From Shouchella sp047238345 (GTDB lineage Bacteria; Bacillota; Bacilli; Bacillales; Bacillaceae_D): DNA of 64,000 nt. The stretch lies in contig NZ_JBDFMQ010000001.1 of the NCBI RefSeq assembly GCF_047238345.1, positions 3,658,001 through 3,722,000 of the forward strand, read 5' to 3'. The notes under the pieces are model-generated. The model made no database searches and was not told where the DNA came from. It worked only from the letters and a program-made list of their open reading frames with translations. The position numbers and the translations under genes were made by a program. Shown here in pieces: positions 14,406 through 22,807 of the stretch (its first letter is position 1; every line of letters starts with the position of its first letter).

Positions 14406-15797
14406 TTAATCGTATTCTTTTAAAACAATGATTGCTTCGGTTCCTTTGTCTTCCTCAGAATGTAGGTGGAAAATTCCTTCATGCTTTGCAATGATTTCTT
14501 GTACAATCGACAGCCCTAAACCTGTTCCTCCATCGATTCGACTACGACCTCTTTTCACTCTAAAGAAACGCTCTGTCACCCGTGGAATATCTTTTTCAGG
14601 GATGCCATAACCATAATCCTTTATCGCTACTTCCGCTTTTCCATCTGCGGATTGCAATGTAACATGAATCGGGTTACCAGGATCACTATAGGCCACTGCG
14701 TTGGTTAGCAAGTTAATAAGCACTTGTTTCATCCGATCACGATCGGCGACAATAATACTTTCTTCATTCAAATCTAGCTCGATCGCCATTTGTTTTTGAT
14801 TCGCGATTACCTGAACGGTCTCACTTGCTTCACGAATTAATTCTGCATAGACAACCGGCTGCTTATCAAATGAATCTTTATCTCCCTCAAGTTGAGCGAG
14901 GTCCAACAAATCGTTTACGAGTCGATTTAGCCGCTGGGCTTCTTGAGTAAGAATGATCATTCCCTTTTTCGTTTCAATAACCTCTTCTTCAATTCCTTCC
15001 ATATACCCAATCATATAGCTAAGGGGAGTTCGGAGTTCATGTGCGACATTCGCGAGGAAAATACGGCGATTTGATTCTACTTGCTCTAATGAATCTGCCA
15101 ATTGATTAATCGAATCCGCCAATTGCATGAATTCATCTTCAGAGCGCTTTAAGGTAATTCGTTCCGAAAAATCACCCGACTCCATCTTTTCTGCCACTAG
15201 CTTCATTTTCAACAACGGACCAACGAGCTGTTTCGTTAATCGACTGCCCATGAATAAAATAACCCCACCAACTAACGCAACAATTAAGATCACCCACCAC
15301 AAGACATTCGAAAACAATTCATAGAGATCCGTTAATGGTTGAGAAATAAAGACAATTCCTTCAAGGCGATTCCCTTCTCCTGTAAAAGGGATCGCCACGC
15401 CAATCATTTCTTGCTGAAAACGTGGATGATCTCTTCTGACGTAAACAGACTCCCCTTGCAAAAGGATTTGTCGCTCTTCAAACGAAATCATTTCTTCACT
15501 GTATTCATCTTCAAACGGAGCGCCACCAGCAAGCTCCATCGGGTCTTCAGTGACAACATAGACTGCATCTGACGTTTGCTGTGACCACTCTAAAAACGAA
15601 TAAAATTCGTCTGATAACCCTTCTTGATCATATAATGCTGCCAATGCTTGTCCTTCTCGTTCAAACTGTTCAATTTGTTGGTCTACATAAAGCCGCTCAT
15701 ACAAAAAAAAGATCAACATGCTCGATAAGAGAATAACAGCTAATACTGTTACTCCTATCCCCATCCAGACCTTCTTTTTAATCGATAGCGCGTTCAT
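14406..15797 (-). CDS. HAMP-domain sensor histidine kinase
   Basis: A 463-residue membrane kinase with a helix near residues 10-32, an extracytoplasmic sensor of about 130 residues, a second helix near 165-187, HAMP, the H-box FLANVAHELRTPLSYMIG near 250, the N-box INLLTNAVAYS and ATP-lid motifs DYGYGIP and GGTGLGLSI. It autophosphorylates on the H-box His and signals to the response regulator, whose gene overlaps its start by 4 nt (ATGA). The sensor domain is not recognisable; the flanking YtkA-like and beta-propeller lipoproteins hint at a redox, metal or envelope cue. Confidence 0.93.
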   Translation of the reverse strand: MNALSIKKKVWMGIGVTVLAVILLSSMLIFFLYERLYVDQQIEQFEREGQALAALYDQEGLSDEFYSFLEWSQQTSDAVYVVTEDPMELAGGAPFEDEYSEEMISFEERQILLQGESVYVRRDHPRFQQEMIGVAIPFTGEGNRLEGIVFISQPLTDLYELFSNVLWWVILIVALVGGVILFMGSRLTKQLVGPLLKMKLVAEKMESGDFSERITLKRSEDEFMQLADSINQLADSLEQVESNRRIFLANVAHELRTPLSYMIGYMEGIEEEVIETKKGMIILTQEAQRLNRLVNDLLDLAQLEGDKDSFDKQPVVYAELIREASETVQVIANQKQMAIELDLNEESIIVADRDRMKQVLINLLTNAVAYSDPGNPIHVTLQSADGKAEVAIKDYGYGIPEKDIPRVTERFFRVKRGRSRIDGGTGLGLSIVQEIIAKHEGIFHLHSEEDKGTEAIIVLKEYD

Positions 15798-16477
15798 TCT
15801 TTTTCTCCAAACTTATAACCAACACCCCACACAGTTTGGATTTTTTTCCCTGCTTCAGCAAGTTTTAAACGTAATGTTTTTACGTGTGTATCAACCGTCC
15901 GTAAAGAACTGTTGCTTAAGTCACTCCATATTTGTGTAAACAATTGTTCCCTTGTAAAAGAACGATTTTTATTTTCTGCCAAATGCAGAAGTAAATCAAA
16001 TTCCCTTCTCGTTAACGAAATCTCTGCATCATCTACAAAGACTTCGCGGCCACCACGATGAATATGGAGATTTCCAAAAGAAAGATAATCAACGCTCTCC
16101 TCTTTTGGATACGCACGTCGCAACATTGCTTCTACCCGAGCCATTAGTTCTCGCGGGCTAAACGGCTTAACCATATAGTCGTCTGCCCCTATTTTTAATG
16201 CTTTAATTTTATCTTCTTCATGGCTGCGAGCAGTAAGCATAATAACAGGTAGTGCATACGTTTCTTGAATGATTTTGCACACGTCAAATCCATCCATGCC
16301 TTCCATCATCACATCAAGAATGACGAGATTAACCGTGTCTCTTTCCAATATATGCAACGCTTCTTGTCCACTTTGCGCCTCCAACGTCTTATAGCGTTCA
16401 TTTTGTAAATAGGTGACAACAAGCTTAACTAAATCTGGTTCGTCGTCAACCACTAAGATCGTTCTCGATTGATTCAT
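15794..16477 (-). CDS. OmpR-family response regulator
   Basis: A 227-residue regulator with the receiver acidic pocket VVDDEPDLV, the phospho-acceptor in LVILDVMMEGMDG and K in MVKPFSPREL. A winged-helix DNA-binding domain follows (ISLTRREFDLLLHLAENK, SLRTVDTHVKTLRLKL). It is the partner of the kinase encoded immediately downstream and overlaps the upstream lipoprotein gene by 4 nt, so the stoichiometry of the operon is probably set by translational coupling. Confidence 0.95.
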   Translation of the reverse strand: MNQSRTILVVDDEPDLVKLVVTYLQNERYKTLEAQSGQEALHILERDTVNLVILDVMMEGMDGFDVCKIIQETYALPVIMLTARSHEEDKIKALKIGADDYMVKPFSPRELMARVEAMLRRAYPKEESVDYLSFGNLHIHRGGREVFVDDAEISLTRREFDLLLHLAENKNRSFTREQLFTQIWSDLSNSSLRTVDTHVKTLRLKLAEAGKKIQTVWGVGYKFGEKE

Positions 16478-17445
16478 TTCATCTCTCCTGACACGATAAC
16501 ATGAGGGCCTGCGCCTACATCAATTTCTGCAATTCTTTCAAGAGAATCGCTTGAGAAGACAGATAGAGAATGACTATCAAAATTACTGACAATCACGTAA
16601 TCTTCGTCTACGTGAAGATAATTAGGATTGTGTCCTACTTCAACTTCTTTCAGGATTTCTTGAGACGACGTATCAATCTTATATAGATGATCGTTGCCAT
16701 GGGATATGACAAACATGCTATCTTCCAACTGATTTCCGCCAAGAGCAATAGGCATTAAGCCGATTGGGATTCTCTCTTCTTCTTGTTCAGTAGCTAGAGA
16801 ATAGCTCACAACAGATTGATTTAACTCGCCAGTCGGTCCATGCCCGCCGACCCAAAGCAACTCTCCATCAAAGAACATTCCTGATGCTCTTTCAACAACA
16901 GAAATCGTATGCTCGATCTCTAATGAAACAAGGGAAATAACGTCTACGCTTGCTTCGTCTGCATTCAATACAAATAAACGATCGTTGTCTACATACAAAT
17001 CATTTGCCCCGTTCTTTATTGTGACCGTTTCCATGACTTCCCCTTCTAGCGAGATCCACGCAAGTTTGTTTGTGTTCTCATACGAGACAATAAGGTTTGT
17101 CCCATGAGCGTCATAAACGATGTCCGAAACCATATCATCAAACTCGGTTAGAGGCGTCACATCTCCAGTATGAAGGTCAAAATGCGATAACGTGCGTGTT
17201 TGATCAGATAGAATGATAAATTCAGTTTCATTAATTTTTATAATTTGCTCCCAAACAGTCGGCAATGACGCAAGGGAGGTGACTGTCATACTGTTTTCAT
17301 CAATAAAACCAATTGAAGCTTCTTTTAAATGAGAAACAAGGAAATAAGCACCTTGTTCACTAGGCGTCTGAACGTGTTCTTGTGCACATGAAGAAAGAAA
17401 AGTAAGGAAGAATGTTGCAACGATGGCATATAACGAACGTTTCAT
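16474..17445 (-). CDS. YncE-like beta-propeller lipoprotein
   Basis: About 323 residues. It starts MKRSLYAIVATFFLTFLSSC, a lipoprotein signal with lipobox LSSC. Repeated blades of about 40 residues follow (for example LFVLNADEASVDVISL, LLWVGGHGPTGEL, MFVISHGNDHLYKID, DYVIVSNFDSHSLSVFSSD), resembling YncE/SMP-30-like propellers. GGAGGG fixes ATG 17445, 17 codons inside the longest frame. It opens the operon and overlaps the regulator gene. It may sense a ligand for the two-component pair; no ligand is known. Confidence 0.8.
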   Translation of the reverse strand: MKRSLYAIVATFFLTFLSSCAQEHVQTPSEQGAYFLVSHLKEASIGFIDENSMTVTSLASLPTVWEQIIKINETEFIILSDQTRTLSHFDLHTGDVTPLTEFDDMVSDIVYDAHGTNLIVSYENTNKLAWISLEGEVMETVTIKNGANDLYVDNDRLFVLNADEASVDVISLVSLEIEHTISVVERASGMFFDGELLWVGGHGPTGELNQSVVSYSLATEQEEERIPIGLMPIALGGNQLEDSMFVISHGNDHLYKIDTSSQEILKEVEVGHNPNYLHVDEDYVIVSNFDSHSLSVFSSDSLERIAEIDVGAGPHVIVSGEMK

Positions 17446-17526
17446 CTTTTCTCCCTCCTTTTTTCGATCAGTATAGCACGTAAATGTGAAATCCATACGA
17501 AGTCAATCTGCTTTCTTCAAAGATGA

Positions 17527-18690
17527 TTAACCTAGCTTCCCTTTTACTTTTTGCGCATTCGCTTTCTTTCCTAAAAGGTACTGGACTGTGCCCATGATTA
17601 AGATAACGAAGAGGAGCACATATAAAGCAGGTTTAAAGGTACCAAATAAATCATAAAGAGTGCCAACCGCCAATGGCCCGAGAGCCGCAAAAACATAGCC
17701 TCCCCCTTGGTTCAATGCAGATAAAGCACTCGCTTTGTCGGCACTATCAGTTTCGATAATGGGAATCATTAAGGCTAAAGGAAACAGTCCACCTGCACCA
17801 AGCCCGATCAGACCTAACGCAAGCAAGGGGTGAAAGCCAATTAATAGAAAAACAACTCCTACTAATTCTAAAAGACTACATCCAATTAGCGCAGTCGTCA
17901 TGTAGCCATATTTAGAGACAATACTCGGTAAAACGAGGGAAACAGGGATTTGAATCAATTGAAATAAAGTGACTCCTGCGGCCGCCATTGCTGTGGAATA
18001 ACCAAAGCTCATAACAATCGGTGCTGCCCAAGCGGTAATCGTGTAGAAAACCGTTGCCATCAAACCAAAAAATAACGTAATAAGTAATGCCCGCTTGTTT
18101 TTGAACGGAAGAGCCGCATCTGTTGTTTTTAATGCGGTTGGTCGTTTGCGAATTAAACCAATCCAAAAAAATAGCGCTAGTAACCCGAGGGTACCCCAAA
18201 CAGCCAAAGCAAGCTGCCAATTTCCATTAAATCCATCATAAACAGGGACAGCGAATCCAGTTGCAATGCCTGCGCCGATTACTAAAGAAACGGAATAAAC
18301 ACTGACAAAGCCCGGCTTTGTGGGGAAATGTTGTTTAATGAAGCCTGAGAGTAGTGGTCCTGCAAGCCCTATCCCTATTCCCGCAAGAAATGCCGTTATG
18401 ACGAGTAAGAGTACGGATCCAACAACCCCTCTCATCAATGTTGCTAATGTAATGAAAATCAACGAAACGAAAATCGCTCTTTCTAAACCAATTTTTTTAC
18501 TAATGATTGCTGCAAAAGGCGCAAATACGCCCATACATAAAACAGGTAATGTTGTTAGCAAGCTTGCTGTTGCCCCACTCATTCCTAATTCAGCCTGAAT
18601 CGATTCTAACAGTGGGGAAATCGATGTAATGGCTGGTCGTAAATTTAAAGCTGCTAACGTTAACGCAAATAAGTAATAGAACGTTCGCAT
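17527..18690 (-). CDS. MFS transporter of the CynX/NimT type
   Basis: A protein of about 387 residues with 12 membrane helices. The opening LALNLRPAITSISPLLESI pattern is diagnostic for the CynX/NimT branch (cyanate, 2-nitroimidazole and related efflux/uptake). ATG 18690 is chosen because GGAGAGAGG precedes it; the longest frame begins 24 codons earlier without a good site. It stands alone, divergent to the aldehyde dehydrogenase gene. The substrate is not predictable. Confidence 0.85.
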   Translation of the reverse strand: MRTFYYLFALTLAALNLRPAITSISPLLESIQAELGMSGATASLLTTLPVLCMGVFAPFAAIISKKIGLERAIFVSLIFITLATLMRGVVGSVLLLVITAFLAGIGIGLAGPLLSGFIKQHFPTKPGFVSVYSVSLVIGAGIATGFAVPVYDGFNGNWQLALAVWGTLGLLALFFWIGLIRKRPTALKTTDAALPFKNKRALLITLFFGLMATVFYTITAWAAPIVMSFGYSTAMAAAGVTLFQLIQIPVSLVLPSIVSKYGYMTTALIGCSLLELVGVVFLLIGFHPLLALGLIGLGAGGLFPLALMIPIIETDSADKASALSALNQGGGYVFAALGPLAVGTLYDLFGTFKPALYVLLFVILIMGTVQYLLGKKANAQKVKGKLG

Positions 18691-18837
18691 AACCTCTCTC
18701 CTACCCATTTTTCTTTTTATCTTTATTTGCAAAGAATACGTAAAAAAATAGCCATCCGTCAAGTTCGTTTAGCTTTTCTACTTCATTTACCTTATGCCAT
18801 CGTTCAATATCGAACCCAAAAATAATTCTAACTTTTT

Positions 18838-18897
18838 AAACATTTAAGTTTCACTTTTTTTAAACGTCCGTTACAATAGTGTTAGGTTTAAATGTTT
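18838..18897 (+). promoter_or_regulatory. Aldehyde dehydrogenase promoter flanked by an inverted repeat
   Basis: AAACATTTAA (18838-18847) and TTAAATGTTT (18888-18897) form a perfect 10-bp inverted repeat around a candidate -10 TACAAT (18872-18877), whose -35 (TTTCAC) is poor. This may be a regulated promoter needing an activator, or an operator pair. Confidence 0.35.
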
Positions 18898-18979
18898 TAA
18901 TGATTTTTTATTAGGGTAGACCATCAGTAGCGCTTTATTTTCCAAATCTCAGTAGCTTATATTAAAAGGAGCGATTGTT

Positions 18980-20407
18980 ATGCGTAATCAAACTCAACAT
19001 TTTATTAATGGAGAATGGGTCGATTCAACAGGTTCCGAAACCATTGAAGTCATTAACCCAGCAACAGAAGACGTAATTGGCAAAATTAGTGCAGGTACAA
19101 AAGAGGACGTTGACAAAGCAGTCTCCGCTGCACGAAAAGCATTTCCGGAGTTTTCGAAATCAACGAAAGAAGATCGAATCAAATGGCTCAATGCCATTGC
19201 TGATGGCTACAAGAAACGAAGCAAAGAACTTATAGATGTGATGACAGAAGAGTTAGGCGCTCCTTTATCGATCTCAGAAAACGTACATTTCAAAATGGGT
19301 TTAGCTCACTTTAAACAAGCGGCTAGAGCATTAGATTCCTTCTCTTTTTCAGAAGAGAAAGATGGACATACACTTGTTAAAGAAAGTATTGGTGTAAGCG
19401 GTTTAATTACACCTTGGAACTTTCCTACTAATCAAACGTCAACAAAGATAGCTGGTGCCATTGCAGCAGGTAGTCCAGTAGTTTTAAAGCCAGCAGAAAA
19501 AACACCTTATGCTGCTATGATGCTTGCTGAAATCATTCATGAAGCTGGTGTGCCAAAAGGGGCATTTAACTTAGTTAACGGAACAGGTGACGAAGTAGGG
19601 GACGCAATTAGCTCTCATCCAGACATTGATTTTGTTTCCTTCACTGGTTCTGGCGGTGTAGGAGAGAAAATCATGCAAAACGCAGCGAAAACGATTAAAA
19701 AAGTTGCGCTTGAGCTTGGTGGCAAATCACCACTCGTGATTCTTGAAGATGCAAACATGAAGAAAGCGGCTAAAACAGCAGCCTCGAATATGTTCTTTAA
19801 TTCTGGTCAAGTTTGTACGGCAGCGACGCGTATCCTTGTACCAAAAACGAAAAAAGACGAATTTGAGGAAGCAATGAAAGAAGCCGTTTCGTCCTACTCT
19901 ATGGGAAATCCACGAGAAGAAGGCCATACTGCTGGCCCACTTGTCTCCTCAGGACAATGGGACACGGTTCAGTCCTACATTCAAAAAGGTATTGACGAAG
20001 GCGCAACTGTTTTAGTTGGTGGAACAGGCAAGCCAGACGGTCTTGATAAAGGGTATTTTGCAAAACCAACTGTATTCACAGATGTGACCAACGATATGAT
20101 CATTGCCCAAGAAGAAATATTCGGGCCTGTCATTTCACTCATTTATTACGATGATCTCGATCACGCAATCGAGATTGCGAACGATACCATTTATGGTTTA
20201 GCTGGTTACGTATTTGGTCAAGATCCAGAGAAACTTCGTTATGTTGCCTCGAATATTCGTGCAGGTCAAATTACGGTCAACAATGCGAAAACCGATTTCA
20301 ATGCACCATTTGGTGGCTATAAACAGTCTGGTATAGGTCGAGAGTGGGGCGAATTTGGGATTGAAGAATATTTAGAAGTAAAAGCTGTTCTCGGTATGCC
20401 TTCATAA
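18980..20407 (+). CDS. NAD(P)-dependent aldehyde dehydrogenase
   Basis: A 475-residue ALDH superfamily member. It has the cofactor-binding TPWNFPTNQ and GSPVVLKPAEKTP, the catalytic Glu in VALELGGKSPL (near 250), the nucleophile Cys in FFNSGQVCTAATR (near 284) and the C-terminal PFGGYKQSGIGRE. It oxidises an aldehyde to the acid in the cytosol; the DhaS/YcbD-like group is broad and the substrate is open. ATG 18980 has AAAGGAG. It is monocistronic, with a strong terminator. Confidence 0.93.
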   Translation: MRNQTQHFINGEWVDSTGSETIEVINPATEDVIGKISAGTKEDVDKAVSAARKAFPEFSKSTKEDRIKWLNAIADGYKKRSKELIDVMTEELGAPLSISENVHFKMGLAHFKQAARALDSFSFSEEKDGHTLVKESIGVSGLITPWNFPTNQTSTKIAGAIAAGSPVVLKPAEKTPYAAMMLAEIIHEAGVPKGAFNLVNGTGDEVGDAISSHPDIDFVSFTGSGGVGEKIMQNAAKTIKKVALELGGKSPLVILEDANMKKAAKTAASNMFFNSGQVCTAATRILVPKTKKDEFEEAMKEAVSSYSMGNPREEGHTAGPLVSSGQWDTVQSYIQKGIDEGATVLVGGTGKPDGLDKGYFAKPTVFTDVTNDMIIAQEEIFGPVISLIYYDDLDHAIEIANDTIYGLAGYVFGQDPEKLRYVASNIRAGQITVNNAKTDFNAPFGGYKQSGIGREWGEFGIEEYLEVKAVLGMPS

Positions 20408-20416
20408 ACCGAAAGA

Positions 20417-20452
20417 AAAAGCAGGTGTTTCACATGAAACACCTGCTTTTTT
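20417..20452. terminator. Terminator of the aldehyde dehydrogenase gene
   Basis: A 12-bp perfect stem GCAGGTGTTTCA/TGAAACACCTGC (20421-20446) is flanked by A-run and T-run. It also lies at the end of the minus-strand glpP gene, so it serves both directions. Confidence 0.88.
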
Positions 20453-20999
20453 AATGCTGCCATAAATCCGTTCTTGAGGTTGTAACTGCTTGTGCACCTG
20501 CGTCCAGTGCAGTTTGGATGTCTTCAACTGTCGTTATTAATCCTCCTGCAATTACCTCAATTCCCGTCTCTTCTCGAACTTTTTTTATATAATCCGGTAT
20601 GACTCCTGGAAGTACTTCTAGAATATTGGGCTTTACTTCTTCCACCTGTTGATAACTTGTTTTTAATGCCATCGTATCAAGCAGAAAAATCCGTTGAATC
20701 GCTAAAATATTGTTTTTCTTCGCTGTCTTTAACATATTCGCCCTTGTTGAAATGACACCTGCTGGACGAATGGTCTGACAAATAAATTCAGCAGCGTAAC
20801 GGTCGCTCTTTAATCCTTGAACAAGGTCAGCATGTAACAGCATTTTTTTGCCTGCTTCCTTTGAGAGCTTTTTCATTTTAGCTAAAAGAGAGAGGTGAAC
20901 ATCGAGCACAACAAAATAATGACCTTCTGCTTCTTTCATGACGCGCTCAAAATCCTTCATATTATTTACTGCTGGCAAAATGCGCTGACCATTAAACAT
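20451..20999 (-). CDS. glpP: Glycerol-3-phosphate-responsive antiterminator GlpP
   Basis: A 182-residue TIM-barrel RNA-binding antiterminator containing FVVLDVHLSLL, LLHADLVQGLKSD, FICQTIRPAGVISTR, LEVLPGVIP and IEVIAGGLITT, the full family pattern. With glycerol-3-phosphate bound it allows read-through of leader terminators of glp genes. Its ATG overlaps the glpD stop by one base (TAATG). In B. subtilis glpP precedes glpF; here it is last, behind glpD and its leader terminator, so it would activate its own expression. Confidence 0.94.
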   Translation of the reverse strand: MFNGQRILPAVNNMKDFERVMKEAEGHYFVVLDVHLSLLAKMKKLSKEAGKKMLLHADLVQGLKSDRYAAEFICQTIRPAGVISTRANMLKTAKKNNILAIQRIFLLDTMALKTSYQQVEEVKPNILEVLPGVIPDYIKKVREETGIEVIAGGLITTVEDIQTALDAGAQAVTTSRTDLWQH

Positions 21000-22651
21000 T
21001 AATTTAAGCTCCTCAACGTTACTAGGTTTAATTGTTGTTCTAATTCCTCGTTGTAGCGAGTTGTTTCTTCTTCAGACCATTGTAGCAGATCAGCCATCGC
21101 GGTCATAATTTGATCTTTATACGCTTTTACTTGATCAATATCAAATAAAAGATACGAGACACGTCGCATAAAGAAATCGACAGGTGTTGCAGTCATTTCG
21201 TGCTCTATGCCGTAACGGAGCATGGCATATAAAGATCCAGGTAGACCATACCCATTCTCATCTTTTATATACCCATGAACTGCAGAGGCATTTGAACCGT
21301 AACGTTCTGCTATTTCTTTTGCATCTTCATGATTTAACCCTTTATTTTTTCCATCTGCAATCGCTTTTTCTTTGAACGCTTCGTATTTTGCTGATCCACC
21401 GACATCTCCGCCAGACAAAGCAAGCTCTTTAGTCTTACAGCTTGGATAGCTTTTTCCAGTTTCTTTTGCAATTTCATCAGCTGCAATGGATACGATGGTA
21501 TCTGCCATTTTGCGGTAACCTGTTAACTTACCACCAGCTATCGTCATTAGCCCACTTTTCGAATGAAAAATTTCATCTTTTCTTGAAATCTCCGATGGAT
21601 CTTTTCCATCTTCGTGGATAAGTGGACGAATTCCTGACCAGCTTGATTCTACATCTGTTTTCGTTAAATGATAGCCAGGGAATAAGTGATTTGTTGCTTT
21701 TAGAATATAGTTCACATCGTCAATCGTGACACCAGGTTCTGTTACATCAGCTTTGAAGTTCGTATCTGTCGTTCCGATATAAACTTTCTTACCACGAGGA
21801 ATCGCAAACATCATGCGTCCATCATTAAATGGCGTATCAAAATAAATCGCACGCGTGAGGGGCAGTCGCTCTTTAGAGACTACTAAGTGGACACCTTTTG
21901 TATGGTGAATGGACTTTCCTTCTCTAGAACGATCCTGTTCACGTAAGGTATCGACCCATGGGCCCGTAGCGTTAATAATTTTTTTGGCATAAATCTTTAA
22001 GCTCTCACCCGTTAAGCGATCAGTAGCCTGCACACCAATTAATTTTCCGTCTTCATAAAGAAACGAATTCGCTTGAACATAATTGATAAGCTTTGCTCCG
22101 CGTTCGGCTGCACTCTTCGCTACTTCCATCGTTAAGCGCGCATCGTCTGTACGATATTCCACATACATACCTGCACCTTTTAACCCTTCACTAGCCAGTA
22201 TTCCTTCCTTTTTTAAAGCTTCTTTCGCATTCATCATGTTCCGTCGCTCGTCTTTTTTCACTCCAGCTAAACGATCATAGACAGATAAGCCAACCGATGT
22301 TGTAAAGGAGTTAAATGTTCCACCTTTATAAAAAGGCAGCATCATTCTTACCGGCTCCGTTACGTGAGGCGCATTTTCATAAACGATTGCTCGCTCTTTC
22401 CCCACTTCTGCAACGAGCTTAATTTCAAATTGTTTTAAATAACGTAAGCCACCATGGATGAGTTTTGTAGAACGACTTGAGGTCCCAGCAGCAAAATCTT
22501 GCATATCTATTAAACCTGTCGTTAACCCTCTTGTTTGCGCATCAAGCGCAATTCCTGATCCCGTAATTCCTCCACCAATGACTAAAAGATCCAACTGTTT
22601 TTCTTGCATCCCTTTAAGCGTTTGTTTACGAGCAAATGTTGAAAAATCCAT
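20999..22651 (-). CDS. glpD: Aerobic glycerol-3-phosphate dehydrogenase GlpD
   Basis: A 550-residue FAD flavoprotein with the Rossmann motif LLVIGGGITGSGIALDA near residue 25, GTSSRSTKLIHGGLRYL, and the conserved IYIGTTDT and GGKLTGYRKMAD segments. It oxidises glycerol-3-phosphate to dihydroxyacetone phosphate, passing electrons to the quinone pool at the membrane. The long leader (22652-22738) holds a terminator controlled by GlpP. AGGAGG precedes ATG 22651. Confidence 0.96.
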   Translation of the reverse strand: MDFSTFARKQTLKGMQEKQLDLLVIGGGITGSGIALDAQTRGLTTGLIDMQDFAAGTSSRSTKLIHGGLRYLKQFEIKLVAEVGKERAIVYENAPHVTEPVRMMLPFYKGGTFNSFTTSVGLSVYDRLAGVKKDERRNMMNAKEALKKEGILASEGLKGAGMYVEYRTDDARLTMEVAKSAAERGAKLINYVQANSFLYEDGKLIGVQATDRLTGESLKIYAKKIINATGPWVDTLREQDRSREGKSIHHTKGVHLVVSKERLPLTRAIYFDTPFNDGRMMFAIPRGKKVYIGTTDTNFKADVTEPGVTIDDVNYILKATNHLFPGYHLTKTDVESSWSGIRPLIHEDGKDPSEISRKDEIFHSKSGLMTIAGGKLTGYRKMADTIVSIAADEIAKETGKSYPSCKTKELALSGGDVGGSAKYEAFKEKAIADGKNKGLNHEDAKEIAERYGSNASAVHGYIKDENGYGLPGSLYAMLRYGIEHEMTATPVDFFMRRVSYLLFDIDQVKAYKDQIMTAMADLLQWSEEETTRYNEELEQQLNLVTLRSLN

Positions 22652-22671
22652 CTATATCCCTCCTAAGGAAA

Positions 22672-22738
22672 TAAAAAAAGAGGGGACTACAACATTCTCA
22701 AGCAGGCGCTAAACCTACTTAAGTGCTGTAATCCCCTC
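22672..22738 (-). promoter_or_regulatory. glpD leader terminator, predicted GlpP antitermination target
   Basis: In the minus transcript GAGGGGATTACAGC (plus 22725-22738) pairs with GTTGTAGTCCCCTC (plus 22680-22693) across a 31-nt loop and is followed by seven U, just upstream of the glpD ribosome binding site. This is the arrangement expected for GlpP-controlled read-through. Confidence 0.8.
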
Positions 22739-22807
22739 ATCGTCTCAAAGATTCATTTATTAACTTGTTACGTACAGTGTACGACTTTTTCTTCTATTCG
22801 TAAAGCA

